Below are positions 1-8,458 of a DNA stretch of 64,000 nucleotides, piece after piece. Made by a program: the position numbers and the translations under genes. The notes beneath the pieces were generated by a model. That model had not been told where the DNA came from. It saw only the letters and a list, made by a program, of their open reading frames with translations, and made no database searches. The DNA is taken from assembly GCA_903848645.1 (NCBI GenBank), contig CAINGU010000087.1, positions 1-64,000 of the forward strand. The letters run 5' to 3'. Within the stretch, counting starts at the first letter, position 1. The number at the start of each line of letters is the position of its first letter. The DNA is from an uncultured cyanobacterium. GTDB lineage: Bacteria > Cyanobacteriota > Cyanobacteriia > Cyanobacteriales > Nostocaceae.

Positions 1-40
1 AGGGGGCAGGGGGCAGGGGGCAGGGGGCAGGGGGCAGGGG
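1..40. repeat. Short tandem heptamer repeat (GGGGGCA)n
   Basis: About five perfect tandem copies of the 7-mer GGGGGCA run from the left edge of the window, so the array probably continues outside it. It is followed at about 68-90 by a second short run built on CTGACTC. Such short tandemly repeated repetitive sequences are a known trait of Nostocales genomes. It lies just downstream of the D,D-peptidase gene and encodes nothing visible. Confidence 0.85.
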
Positions 41-83
41 AGAAATTTCTTCCTTCTTGTTTCTTTCTCCTGACTCCTGACTC

Positions 84-1403
84 CTAGCTTTTATACAAAA
101 TTTCATTCCGATTAGCTGCACCAAATTTGGGTACGGAATTATCTAAATGAGGTACAAGGGTAGCAGGAATATCAGTAGATACTTCTAATTCTTTTTCTAA
201 ATGTTGGAGAAGTTTATCTTGTTCAGTCCGAAAAGCCGATACATTTACACCACGGTTAATGATTGTAAACCAAACTAAACCGCGATCTTTTGTGGGTAAA
301 ACTCCAGCTAACGTACTAACATCATTGAGAGTACCAGTTTTGATGACAGTTGCAGTAGGCATATGTCGAGAATGTATTGTCCCTCTGTGATCTAGCCCAG
401 ATGTGGCAAACAAATCGGCTAAAGTTAACTGATAGGAACTAGCTTCCCGTTGCAATGCCATGAACATAGCGCAAACTGCTCTGGGAGAAATCCGATTTTC
501 TTTACCTAAACCAGAACCATTAATCAGGAGAATTTCTGACTTTGGGATTCTAGCAAGTTGGGCTGCTGCGGTGCTAACTACATCTGCTCCTCCTACAGAA
601 TCCGCTAACATTTCTGCAATGTCGTTATTACTGAAAACGTTCATTTCCTTGATGATTTTTTGCAAAGGTAAGGAAAGATGACGTACCAATAAAGTTTGTC
701 CTACTTTTGGTTGAGCTTCTACTTTGATATTACCGGCAATAATTACTTGGGGTTTAGGTGTTCCCTTGGGCATAATAGAGTATTGGAAACTCAGAGAACG
801 CGACCAAGTTTGGTGATTTAGTGCTTGTTTGAGTAATTGACCGGCGAGTAAGGGATGACGTTGGAAATTCATGGCAAAAGCCCCAGTAATCACCAAATTC
901 CCCTTTACTTGTTTAATACCCATTTTATTCAGAGTATTTCCCAGAGCGATCGCTTCCTCCCCCACAAACATGGGATCACCACTACCAGTAATCACTAAAT
1001 CACCCTGCACTACCCCATTTACTAAAGGCCCGGTGCTACTAACTAAAGTTTCAAATTGGTGATTTGGTCCCCAGGCTTTAAAAGCCGCTAATGAAGTAGC
1101 AACCTTAGTTAAAGAAGCAGCGGGTAAAGGTATAGTACCTTGATGATTAGCCATCAACATTGGTCCCGACTGTAACCAAATACCCTGAGAGGACATGAGA
1201 TTTTGGTCAATTAATTTGGACGTGATTAAACCTTTGAGATATTCTTGGACTGTGATAGCTGCGGCTGGGCTGGGATCAGGGACAAGAATAAAGCTAGGGC
1301 TACTTTGCCAAGCCAATACACTCAAGGCTTCTAAAGGTTGAATCTGCGTCTTAGCCATTTCTAACCACAGAGAAAACAAACCTGATCCTAATAATTCCAG
1401 CAT
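84..1403 (-). CDS. PBP4-type D-alanyl-D-alanine carboxypeptidase/endopeptidase (S13 family)
   Basis: Peptidoglycan D,D-peptidase that trims or cuts stem-peptide cross-links in the periplasm. The three penicillin-binding motifs are present and ordered: SLTK at residues 97-100 (nucleophile Ser97, Lys100), SNN at 258-260 and KTG at 355-357. The 439-residue length fits the S13/DacB family. The N-terminus has only a short hydrophobic stretch (residues 1-15) and no textbook signal peptide, so export may use an uncleaved anchor or the start may be misplaced. Single gene, convergent to nothing in the window; the preceding gene on the same strand lies more than 600 bp upstream. Confidence 0.88.
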   Translation of the reverse strand: MLELLGSGLFSLWLEMAKTQIQPLEALSVLAWQSSPSFILVPDPSPAAAITVQEYLKGLITSKLIDQNLMSSQGIWLQSGPMLMANHQGTIPLPAASLTKVATSLAAFKAWGPNHQFETLVSSTGPLVNGVVQGDLVITGSGDPMFVGEEAIALGNTLNKMGIKQVKGNLVITGAFAMNFQRHPLLAGQLLKQALNHQTWSRSLSFQYSIMPKGTPKPQVIIAGNIKVEAQPKVGQTLLVRHLSLPLQKIIKEMNVFSNNDIAEMLADSVGGADVVSTAAAQLARIPKSEILLINGSGLGKENRISPRAVCAMFMALQREASSYQLTLADLFATSGLDHRGTIHSRHMPTATVIKTGTLNDVSTLAGVLPTKDRGLVWFTIINRGVNVSAFRTEQDKLLQHLEKELEVSTDIPATLVPHLDNSVPKFGAANRNEILYKS

Positions 1404-2026
1404 ACTTAAATTCCTCTATTGCTTAATTAGTAATTACTAAAAGTTTTCTTTACTTTTTTAGACGTAAGCCATGCCATTTGGCTATTTGGAATTTTAATTT
1501 CCCTCTTTTGGAATCAACTTCTACTAATATACAGGCATGATTATATTTATCAGTATTGAGTCATAATAACTGGTACTTTACACATTTATAAGTAGAGTTA
1601 ACTACATGATTTTTACAGAGAATATCCATGGTATGCCTGTAAAATAATATGATAGGCAGTTGTGCATTTACAGCAGATTTCGCTCTAATGAGGTACAAAC
1701 TTGAATTATAAAACTTTTGTAGTGCGGGCATCTTGCCCGCTGGATATGTACCTCATAACACCGGAAAGTGCTGTATTTTGGATAATTTTATCGGGCTTTT
1801 CCGCCAGAACCACAAACTTCAACTAAATGATGATATTGAAGAAGGAGTCAGTAGCCACCGAGTCAGAATCAATCAGTCGGGGATTGGGACCTGCAACTGA
1901 ATTGTTGCACCACCAAATCTACGATTTGGGGGGGTGCAAAAACGCCGTTTATTCATCCGCTTTTTCGTTCACAAAACGCTCCCCTGCCTGATCCCAACGA
2001 CAATTTTTAACACTCACCTACTTAGT
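1404..2026. other. Intergenic region with repeats, no gene
   Basis: No convincing coding frame. The stretch holds one copy of the 107-bp palindromic element (1669-1775), a motif at about 1838-1870 (GGAGTCAGTAGCCACCGAGT) that recurs at about 5570-5605, and a hairpin at about 1907-1937 with arms GCACCACCAAATC and GATTTGG(G)GGGGTGC around TAC. The hairpin resembles a small palindromic repeat rather than a terminator because no T-run follows on either strand. Confidence 0.6.
1669..1775 (+). repeat. 107-bp palindromic dispersed element, copy 1
   Basis: Begins TACAGCAGATTTCGCTCTAA and ends CCGGAAAGTGCTGTA. The termini are imperfect inverted repeats (TACAGCA / TGCTGTA), the next inner arms are GAGGTACA / TGTACCTC, and the centre is a GC hairpin GCGGGCA-TCT-TGCCCGC. 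Nearly identical copies lie at 9070-9176 (opposite orientation), 61793-61945 and 62654-62760. It has no coding capacity, so it looks like a MITE-like or REP-type element. Confidence 0.85.
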
Positions 2027-3097
2027 CTATTTTCTTTCTGGATGTGCTGCTTCTTCTGGAGTAGGAATGCCCAGATGATTAATTACCCCAATCATTTGAT
2101 ATAAACGCCCTAAATCTCGTTGATTGAAATATAAAACTAAACGAGGTAAATCAGATGTTTCATCTTGCTCTTCTTGGGGTAATGCTTGACTTTTAGCAAT
2201 TTTACCTGTCACCAGGATATCACTGAAGTTAGTATTAAGTGCTTCTACTTGATCATCTGATAAATCTTCTCTCAACCTGATAACTAACTGATCACCAACA
2301 TAACGACTAGAGTGATAAACTTGGTAAAAACTAGTAATAGCATTACAAGCAACTTCTAGATTATCTGTAATAGTGTATAAGCTAGGATCATCAGGACTAA
2401 CAAGCCCTGTTTTTACCAATTGCTCATCAATATATTTACTCCAAGAACGCCAATAATCACCTCCTGGTTGATCAATTAATACTAAAGGAACTGGACCAAA
2501 TTTACCAGTTTGGCTTAATGTCATACATTCAAAAGCTTCATCTTGAGTCCCAAAACCACCAGGAAACAAAGCCACAGCATCACTTTCTTTGAGAAGAAAT
2601 AACTTGCGAGTGAAGAAATATTTAAAATTAATTAGTTTAGCATCACCTTCAATAATTGGGTTAGCTTGTTGCTCAAAAGGTAACTGAATATTTAAACCAA
2701 AGGAATTTTCTCTACCAGCACCTTCCTGACCAGCTTGCATAATACCACTGCCACCACCTGTCATAACCATAAATCCTAACTGAGAAACAGCGCGACTAAA
2801 TGCAACTGCCATTTGGTAGGCTGGGGTATCTGGTGCTAGACGGGCAGAACCAAAAATAGTAATTTTCCGAACATGACGGTAATCATAAAATAACTGAAAA
2901 CCACGTTCCATATCAGCTAAAGCAGCAGATAATATTTTCCAATCAAGACGTTCAATTTCACTATCAGCAAGACGCAAAATTGTAGTTAGCGACTGCTGAA
3001 TAAATTGCCGATGTTTTAGTGTCGGTAATCGATCTATTAATTCAGCAATATCCGCTTGGAGAGAATCTAATGAATAAAAGGAAGCTTCAGAGGTCAT
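2027..3097 (-). CDS. LOG-family Rossmann-fold protein (TIGR00730-like)
   Basis: Belongs to the family formerly labelled 'lysine decarboxylase' and now known as LOG, whose studied members hydrolyse nucleoside 5'-monophosphates such as cytokinin riboside monophosphate. The signature is clear: TGGGSGIM at residues 113-120 and PGGFGTQDE at 179-187, the latter carrying the Arg/Glu-type catalytic loop. At 356 residues it is the long form, with about 75 extra N-terminal residues and a C-terminal extension of about 90 residues beyond the core. Monocistronic, minus strand. The true substrate cannot be read from the sequence. Confidence 0.85.
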   Translation of the reverse strand: MTSEASFYSLDSLQADIAELIDRLPTLKHRQFIQQSLTTILRLADSEIERLDWKILSAALADMERGFQLFYDYRHVRKITIFGSARLAPDTPAYQMAVAFSRAVSQLGFMVMTGGGSGIMQAGQEGAGRENSFGLNIQLPFEQQANPIIEGDAKLINFKYFFTRKLFLLKESDAVALFPGGFGTQDEAFECMTLSQTGKFGPVPLVLIDQPGGDYWRSWSKYIDEQLVKTGLVSPDDPSLYTITDNLEVACNAITSFYQVYHSSRYVGDQLVIRLREDLSDDQVEALNTNFSDILVTGKIAKSQALPQEEQDETSDLPRLVLYFNQRDLGRLYQMIGVINHLGIPTPEEAAHPERK

Positions 3098-3179
3098 GGT
3101 TACTGCCTTAATAATGGCATTATATTTTAACCTAAGTTGTTAGTACGCAGAGCGGAATTTAAAATTCAAAATTCCCTAT

Positions 3180-3285
3180 TACAGCACTTGCCTCTGTTAT
3201 GAGGTACAGTTTTTTTATCCTCAAACCCGTAGGGGCGGTGTTTCCCCGCCCTCGATTGTATTTCATTAGAGCCAGAACTGCTGTA
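3180..3285 (-). repeat. Palindromic dispersed element, divergent copy 2
   Basis: Shares the ends TACAGCAC... and ...CTGCTGTA and the GAGGTACA arm with the 107-bp element, and has the same length, but the central hairpin is replaced by a different GC palindrome (GTAGGGGCGGTGTTTCCCCGCC). This suggests a modular element whose outer arms carry interchangeable inner hairpins. Confidence 0.7.
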
Positions 3286-3480
3286 AATAGGTTGGCGTTG
3301 AAAATTGTCGTTATGGCAAGGCAAGAGGCACTCATGCAAGAGTGAAGAAGTTTTGGGCGATTTTATAAAAAAAGGGAACAGATAGGAAACACTCATTTGC
3401 ACCAGTTTAGAGCTTCAGTCAAAAAAAAGATGTTTTTAAAAGATGCGTACCACGAGAAAAAACTGTGTCATTATTTCCAT

Positions 3481-3505
3481 CTCATGTTTTTAAACATGAG
3501 TTTTT
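3481..3505 (+). terminator. Hairpin followed by T-run
   Basis: CTCATGTTT-TT-AAACATGAG directly followed by TTTTT reads as a small intrinsic terminator on the plus strand. No plus-strand gene precedes it: an open frame at 3397-3660 crosses the hairpin and has no recognisable domain or codon bias, so I do not call it. The rest of 3286-3693 holds nothing I recognise. The hairpin could end an unannotated small transcript or be a chance palindrome. Confidence 0.3.
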
Positions 3506-3693
3506 CCTGTTTCCTGTTCCCTCTGACTTTTCTTTACACAGATTGGTTTTATTGTGTTCACCTGCTTATACAAAAATGGTACTTCACCCTATCTTTTTCT
3601 GTTGTGAAAAAAAACATAGGGGACGCACCATGTTTGTCCTGTAATTTATCTTGTAAATGAATAACTCAAGAGCATTTTGTTGCCTATTGAGCT

Positions 3694-4017
3694 TCAAAGA
3701 TACTTTTCCAAAGTGTTAGATAAAGTGGTTTTAGGTACAGCACCGACAACCATATCTACTTTTTGTCCATCTTTGAAAATCATTAAGGTGGGAATACTGC
3801 GAATACCGTACTGACTAGCAATCTGAGGATTTTCATCAGTATTGACTTTGACAACTTTTAAGATATCTCCATACTGTTCGGCGATTTCGTCTACAATAGG
3901 GCCTACCATTCGACATGGACCACACCAGGGAGCCCAAAAGTCAACTAAAACAGGTACTTTACTGTCGAGGACTTCTAATTGGAATGTAGAATCTGTAACT
4001 TGTGCTGCTGCTGACAT
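3694..4017 (-). CDS. trxA: Thioredoxin (m-type)
   Basis: Cytosolic protein-disulfide reductase; in cyanobacteria it is reduced by ferredoxin-thioredoxin reductase or NTR and regulates carbon metabolism. The full-length 107-residue fold has the active site WCGPC at residues 31-35, the cis-Pro loop SIPT and the conserved FWAP strand. Start ATG at 4017 matches the family N-terminus. It lies about 300 bp downstream of guaB3 on the same strand, separated by a strong hairpin, so it is probably transcribed from its own promoter. Confidence 0.96.
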   Translation of the reverse strand: MSAAAQVTDSTFQLEVLDSKVPVLVDFWAPWCGPCRMVGPIVDEIAEQYGDILKVVKVNTDENPQIASQYGIRSIPTLMIFKDGQKVDMVVGAVPKTTLSNTLEKYL

Positions 4018-4144
4018 ACCTAAAAACCTTGCCTATGATATTTCTGAGCTTGGTGAAAATTCTACCATAGCAAAAACATCCTCTTAGGGATATAAGGATA
4101 TACATTTACAAAGCAATTAGAAAACTTATATCCAACATAAGGAA

Positions 4145-4168
4145 CCGCCCGAACATTAGTCCGGGCGG
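4145..4168 (-). terminator. GC-rich hairpin between guaB3 and trxA
   Basis: Arms CCGCCCG (4145-4151) and CGGGCGG (4162-4168) form a 7-bp GC stem with a 10-base loop. Read on the minus strand it lies after guaB3 and before trxA and is followed by TTCCTTATG, a poor T-run. It may end guaB3 transcripts or be part of the trxA leader. Confidence 0.4.
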
Positions 4169-4254
4169 AGTGTGGTGTGAGGAGTGAACGGAAACATTTG
4201 TCTCCGCCATCTCTATTGTAGGTTAGATATGTGATTTTTCCAGTGATTCTGAAA

Positions 4255-4317
4255 GTTGTCAGTTGTCCGTTGTCCGTTGTCAGCGGAAAACCTTACCAAT
4301 GACCAATGACCAATGAC
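4255..4317. repeat. Short tandem repeats
   Basis: Two short runs: GTTGTCC/GTTGTCA units at about 4257-4283, and CAATGAC repeated three times at 4298-4316, directly abutting the guaB3 stop codon. Same heptamer-repeat class as the other arrays in the window. Confidence 0.6.
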
Positions 4318-5481
4318 TTATTTACCCATACCTAACTGTTGGGCTTTTTGGTAAACTTTGCCTTCGGTTAGCAGAGAAGGAGCAATGACAACTTCAACTT
4401 GCTGCATTTCTTTGATGTTTTTAGCGCCTAAAGTTCCCATACTGGTCTTTAAAGCTCCTAAAAGATTATGTGTACCATCATCTAAGCCGGCAGGGCCTGT
4501 GAGTATTTGTTCGAGACTTCCAGTAGTACCAACGCGAATGCGAGTCCCACGAGGTAATAGTGGGCTGGGAGTTGCCATACCCCAGTGATAACCACGCCCA
4601 GGGGCTTCGGCGGCTCTGGCAAATGGAGAACCAATCATCACAGCATCAGCACCGCAGGCGATACATTTACAGATATCTCCTCCGGTGATTAAACCGCCGT
4701 CAGCGATGATAGGGATATATTTCCCGGTTTCGTGGTAATAGTCATCTCTAGCGGCTGTACAATCAGCGATCGCTGTAGCTTGAGGTACACCCACACCCAG
4801 CACTCCGCGAGAAGTACAAGCAGCACCAGGTCCGATACCTACTAATACTGCGGCTGCACCAGCTTTCATCAATTCTAAGGTGACTTCATAAGTGACGCAA
4901 TTTCCCAAGGCCACAGGGATGGGCATAGAACGGCAAAATTCCGCTAAATCAAGGGGAATAATGGATTCTGGTGATAGATGATTCGTAGAAACTACGGTAG
5001 CTTGGATAAAAAATAAATCTGCTCCTGCTTTAGTTACGACTTCACCATATTTGCTTGCACCTGCTGGAGTTGCGCTAACTGCCGCAATACCGCCTTGTTG
5101 TTTAATTTCCTGAATACGTTTTTCAATTAATTCGGGCTTGATTGGTTCGGCATATAATTCTTGCATCAGGCTGACAAATTCATCTTTGCCGACAGAGGCA
5201 ATCCGATCTAAAATCGGTTCGGGGTCAGCATAGCGAGTTTGGATACCTTCCAAGTTAATTACGCCTAATGCCCCCAACTGGGACAAGCGTACAGCCATTT
5301 TCACATCAACCACACCATCCATTGCACTGGCAATAATGGGGATTTCTCGCTCAATATTGCCAATTTTCCACTTAGTATCAGCTAAACTCGGATCGAGTGT
5401 TCTGTTACCAGGGACTAAAGCAATTTCATCAATTCCATAGGCTCGACGAGCCACTTTTCCTCGTCCAAGTTGAATTTCCAC
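4318..5481 (-). CDS. guaB3: GuaB3-family IMP dehydrogenase
   Basis: TIM-barrel protein of the IMPDH/GMPR superfamily. The catalytic loop GPGAACTSRGVLG places the nucleophile at Cys222; ADGGLITGGD follows as the phosphate-binding segment. At 387 residues it has no CBS (Bateman) insert, which separates it from the canonical GuaB. GuaB3 proteins of cyanobacteria are reported to have IMP dehydrogenase activity, so conversion of IMP to XMP in GMP synthesis is the likely role. ATG start at 5481 agrees with family N-termini (MEIQLGRGK). Monocistronic as far as can be seen. Confidence 0.9.
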   Translation of the reverse strand: MEIQLGRGKVARRAYGIDEIALVPGNRTLDPSLADTKWKIGNIEREIPIIASAMDGVVDVKMAVRLSQLGALGVINLEGIQTRYADPEPILDRIASVGKDEFVSLMQELYAEPIKPELIEKRIQEIKQQGGIAAVSATPAGASKYGEVVTKAGADLFFIQATVVSTNHLSPESIIPLDLAEFCRSMPIPVALGNCVTYEVTLELMKAGAAAVLVGIGPGAACTSRGVLGVGVPQATAIADCTAARDDYYHETGKYIPIIADGGLITGGDICKCIACGADAVMIGSPFARAAEAPGRGYHWGMATPSPLLPRGTRIRVGTTGSLEQILTGPAGLDDGTHNLLGALKTSMGTLGAKNIKEMQQVEVVIAPSLLTEGKVYQKAQQLGMGK

Positions 5482-5674
5482 GCTTTAATTTTTCTCAAAA
5501 CTGTTTAAGCTAGGGTATCAAATTGTGGTGATATTGGGAATTGTTAGCCAATTAAAAATTAAAAATGAAGAAGGAGTTACCGAGTCAGTAGCCACCGAGT
5601 CAGAATGAATTATCACTCCTGAATTCTGTTCGATTAGAAATTTCAGAAATGTTGTCCACTCAATTAATCCGAAT

Positions 5675-6295
5675 CTAGCGTTTATTTTTGACATTATTAG
5701 CACCAGTATAGCCTGTAGCTACCCAAATAATTGCCCTAGCACCGTCTCGGATAGATTTTTGAATAGGTTCTGGTGAATTTTCTGAAGGGACTGATATGGG
5801 TTTGAAATTCATACCCCGACTACCTAAAATAATTTCACCAACCACGGAAGCACGAGGCATATGAAAGTCAGATGTAATTAAATAAACACTTTTGATCCCA
5901 CGAGATTGCAATTCATCTACTAAGGTAGTAAAGTTAGTAACTGTGTCTACTGCTTCATAATCTAAATTTAAACGCCGGGGATCAATTCCTGCATTAGCAA
6001 ATATTTTTTTAGTATACTGAGGTGGACTGCCTCCAGAAATCCAAATGGGTATATTTGGATATTGATGAGCTAATTTGGCTGTAAACTTTTCTCTTTCTAA
6101 GAGGCGTGTAGAACCGCCCAAAACTAATATTGCTTGTGGTTGTACAAATTGGTTTTGTACTGCTTTGCACTCCCACCAGATAAGTAAGGATAGGATGCAA
6201 GCTATCAACCGCACAGATTTACCTGTTAAAAGTAGCTTATTCAAGGCTCTATAGGTATGTCTATTCGGACTGGAATTTTCTTTAAAAATCAGCAC
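5675..6295 (-). CDS. YdcF-like DUF218 membrane-anchored protein
   Basis: The DUF218 core is visible: AILVLGGSTRLLERE, the GG motif ISGGSPP, a central acidic TxTNF region and VYLITSDFHMPRAS with the conserved DxxHxxR. One predicted membrane helix spans about residues 27-44, with the DUF218 domain outside it. E. coli YdcF binds S-adenosylmethionine in vitro and relatives are linked to envelope functions, but no reaction can be assigned here. 206 residues. It ends about 190 bp upstream of guaB3 on the same strand, so co-transcription is possible. Confidence 0.82.
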   Translation of the reverse strand: MLIFKENSSPNRHTYRALNKLLLTGKSVRLIACILSLLIWWECKAVQNQFVQPQAILVLGGSTRLLEREKFTAKLAHQYPNIPIWISGGSPPQYTKKIFANAGIDPRRLNLDYEAVDTVTNFTTLVDELQSRGIKSVYLITSDFHMPRASVVGEIILGSRGMNFKPISVPSENSPEPIQKSIRDGARAIIWVATGYTGANNVKNKR

Positions 6296-6678
6296 AATAA
6301 CGGTTAAGGATGATGGTTAGGATAAGTGTTTACAAAGTATGTCTAAAAACCAGTGAGAAACTTTGAATCTACATCGCTATAATTTCTGCCATATCCTAAA
6401 CTATATTAGAAAATTAATCAAAGGTGTCTCACCATTCATTGACAGCCTAATTTTCAGATGTACATAAAACAGCTAACACGCCCAAAAATTTTAATTTGTG
6501 TAACTTATTGCTAATTGAGTTGATGATTTATTGATTTTCAATTCTAATTAATGCCATCAGGAAATAATATACAAGGTAGGCTTACTGAAAAAGTTTTTTG
6601 TTAGGAGTCACCGAGTTAGGAGAAAGAAGAGGGCAACGTGCAATGTGATGTATTAAGTTTTATTAATAACCTGTAAGC
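6296..6678. other. Intergenic region, nothing recognised
   Basis: AT-rich spacer between chlP and the ydcF-like gene. I see no gene, RNA or operator, only a short motif at about 6604-6625 (GAGTCACCGAGTTAGGAG) related to the repeat seen near 1845 and 5590. Confidence 0.5.
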
Positions 6679-6712
6679 AAAAAAAAGAAGCCCGAAATTT
6701 ATTTCGGGCTTC
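6679..6712 (-). terminator. Intrinsic terminator of chlP
   Basis: On the minus strand a perfect 12-bp stem GAAGCCCGAAAT/ATTTCGGGCTTC with a 2-base loop is followed by an uninterrupted T-run (A-run at about 6679-6686 on the plus strand). It lies 14 bp past the chlP stop codon. Confidence 0.92.
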
Positions 6713-6725
6713 TCATTTCCCATAC

Positions 6726-7946
6726 TTAGGGTGCAAGGGCGTTACCACGAATTAAGCTACCAAGGGTTTTGGCAGTAATTTTTAATTGAGTGAAGGGGTT
6801 AGCGGGAACTACAGTTTTATAAAGATAACTGTCAAAAGTTAGCTTTTGTACATCCATGTCATCACACATTTCTACAAAGGCTTCACGGGTAGCATCGGAA
6901 CGATAGAAGACGTTTTGGAGAATGTCTAATACTTTGTAGGTGAGTCCGTATTTCCTATCCCAACGCTTCAGGTATACCTTGAGGTCGCCTTCTGTGGGAA
7001 TCCGCGCCCCACCGTTAGCTGCTTCGACAATGGCTTCAGCGCACATTCTGCCAGATTTGGCGGCGAAATAAATACCTTCCCCAGAGGACTTGGTAACGTA
7101 ACCTGCGGCATCTCCTACCAAGGCGATGCGGCCGACAACGCGACGGGGGCGGGGATGTTCAGGAATGGGGTGGGCCTCTATTTTGATGATTTCACCGCCG
7201 GCTAGTTTTTCAGAAGCACGGGCGCGAATACCTGCTTGGAATTGTTTGATTCTGGCTTTGTTAATGTGCATTGTGCCAGTACCTACTGCTACGTGATCAT
7301 ATTTGGGGAATACCCAAGCGTAGAAGTCGGTAGAAACATCATCGCCAACGTACATTTCGGCGAGGTCGTTGTAATAGGCCATTTTGTCTTGGGGAAGACG
7401 AATGCGTTCTTGGAAAGCGATCGCATAATTGTAATCCCCTGCGCCCATATCCTTGGCAATGCGGGAGTTTGCCCCATCAGCACCAATGATTAAATCCACC
7501 TTCAGGGTTTTAGTCACGCCCTGCGCCCCGTCTCCTGTATGGTCAACGTAATGGATTGTATAGGGGTCAGACTTGCCGGAGGGGATATCAACTTTATGAA
7601 CAGTGGCATTAATTAAATTTGCCCCTAATTTTGCCGCCCGGTCTCGCAAGAAACCATCCATCACTTCCCGACGGCACATTCCTATATATTCATCTTCATT
7701 TATCAGATTGATATCAACTTCACGATTAGAAGGAGAAATCATTTTCATCTTCCGCACCCGACGGTCAATGATTTCTGGAGGTAAGTCAAATTCACTCACC
7801 ATACACAGGGGAATCGCACCCCCACAAGGTTTGGCGTTATCTAACTTCCGTTCAAATAAATACGTTTCAATCCCAGCTTTAGCTAGTGTTTCAGCAGCGC
7901 ATGAACCCGCTGGGCCAGAACCAACAACAGCAACCCGTAGTGTCAA
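6726..7946 (-). CDS. chlP: Geranylgeranyl diphosphate/chlorophyllide reductase ChlP
   Basis: FAD-dependent reductase that converts the geranylgeranyl chain to phytyl for chlorophyll a and tocopherol synthesis at the thylakoid membrane. It carries the Rossmann motif VVGSGPAGS, the family stretch KPCGGAIPLCM and the second FAD motif LVGDAAGYVTKSSGEG. The frame is open to an ATG at 8042, but I choose the TTG at 7946: it is preceded by GGGAGAA at good spacing, gives 406 residues beginning (M)TLRVAVVG as in other cyanobacterial ChlP proteins, and removes 32 residues without family similarity. Followed by a strong terminator. Confidence 0.93.
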   Translation of the reverse strand: MTLRVAVVGSGPAGSCAAETLAKAGIETYLFERKLDNAKPCGGAIPLCMVSEFDLPPEIIDRRVRKMKMISPSNREVDINLINEDEYIGMCRREVMDGFLRDRAAKLGANLINATVHKVDIPSGKSDPYTIHYVDHTGDGAQGVTKTLKVDLIIGADGANSRIAKDMGAGDYNYAIAFQERIRLPQDKMAYYNDLAEMYVGDDVSTDFYAWVFPKYDHVAVGTGTMHINKARIKQFQAGIRARASEKLAGGEIIKIEAHPIPEHPRPRRVVGRIALVGDAAGYVTKSSGEGIYFAAKSGRMCAEAIVEAANGGARIPTEGDLKVYLKRWDRKYGLTYKVLDILQNVFYRSDATREAFVEMCDDMDVQKLTFDSYLYKTVVPANPFTQLKITAKTLGSLIRGNALAP

Positions 7947-8262
7947 AGGTTTTCTCCCAATTATAAATATTTTCCCAAAGTATCCTATCACGGACTTTTG
8001 GCTGAATTTTCCCTTGGGCTTCAGGTTTTGACAGAAATGCAATATTCCTTAATATTTCGACACGAAAACTGCATATTTTCTATCCTAATGATAAGGATAA
8101 TGCCGAAAACCCTTGAAGGTGCATCCAACTTAGGAGAATGAAACCTGAAAATAGGATTTATCCTCACACTGGCACAATTTAATTCTCAAGATTTAGATAA
8201 TTTATTTTTTGGAGTTCCCTCAAATCCTGTAATCTAAAGCTGTAATCACTGGTTATACAAGC

Positions 8263-8439
8263 TTGAATAAATTACTGATTAGTATAGGAATTTTTGTTGG
8301 TTCTACCATTGGTAGCTATATTCCACTCTTATGGGGTGGAAGTTTGTTCTCAGTTGTCTCAATTTTATTCAGTGTAATTGGGGGTATAATGGGAATATTG
8401 ATTGCCTACCGTCTCTTGAAATATTTAGGTTTTAGTTAA
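8263..8439 (+). CDS. Small hydrophobic membrane peptide, 58 aa
   Basis: Open frame from TTG (8263) to TAA (8437-8439). The product begins with LNKLLISIGIFVGSTIGSYI and is almost entirely hydrophobic with Gly/Ser-rich helices (two predicted membrane segments) and ends KYLGFS. Codon use matches the neighbours. It lies 19 bp upstream of the YidD-like gene on the same strand, so the two are probably one operon, which would fit a membrane-biogenesis role. No clear ribosome site precedes the TTG, so the exact start is uncertain. I recall similar short proteins in other cyanobacteria but no function. Confidence 0.6.
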   Translation: MNKLLISIGIFVGSTIGSYIPLLWGGSLFSVVSILFSVIGGIMGILIAYRLLKYLGFS

Positions 8440-8458
8440 CAGTAGGGGAAAAAAGTTT

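Noticed and set aside
3397-3660. Open frame of 87 codons upstream of trxA
   Set aside because: Contains a palindrome with T-run, homopolymers and no recognisable motif; amino-acid composition (Phe/Leu/Cys-rich) looks like translated AT-rich spacer.
7603-8031. 142-codon frame opposite chlP
   Set aside because: It is antisense to a well-conserved gene and rich in Arg/Ser/Ile as expected for a shadow.
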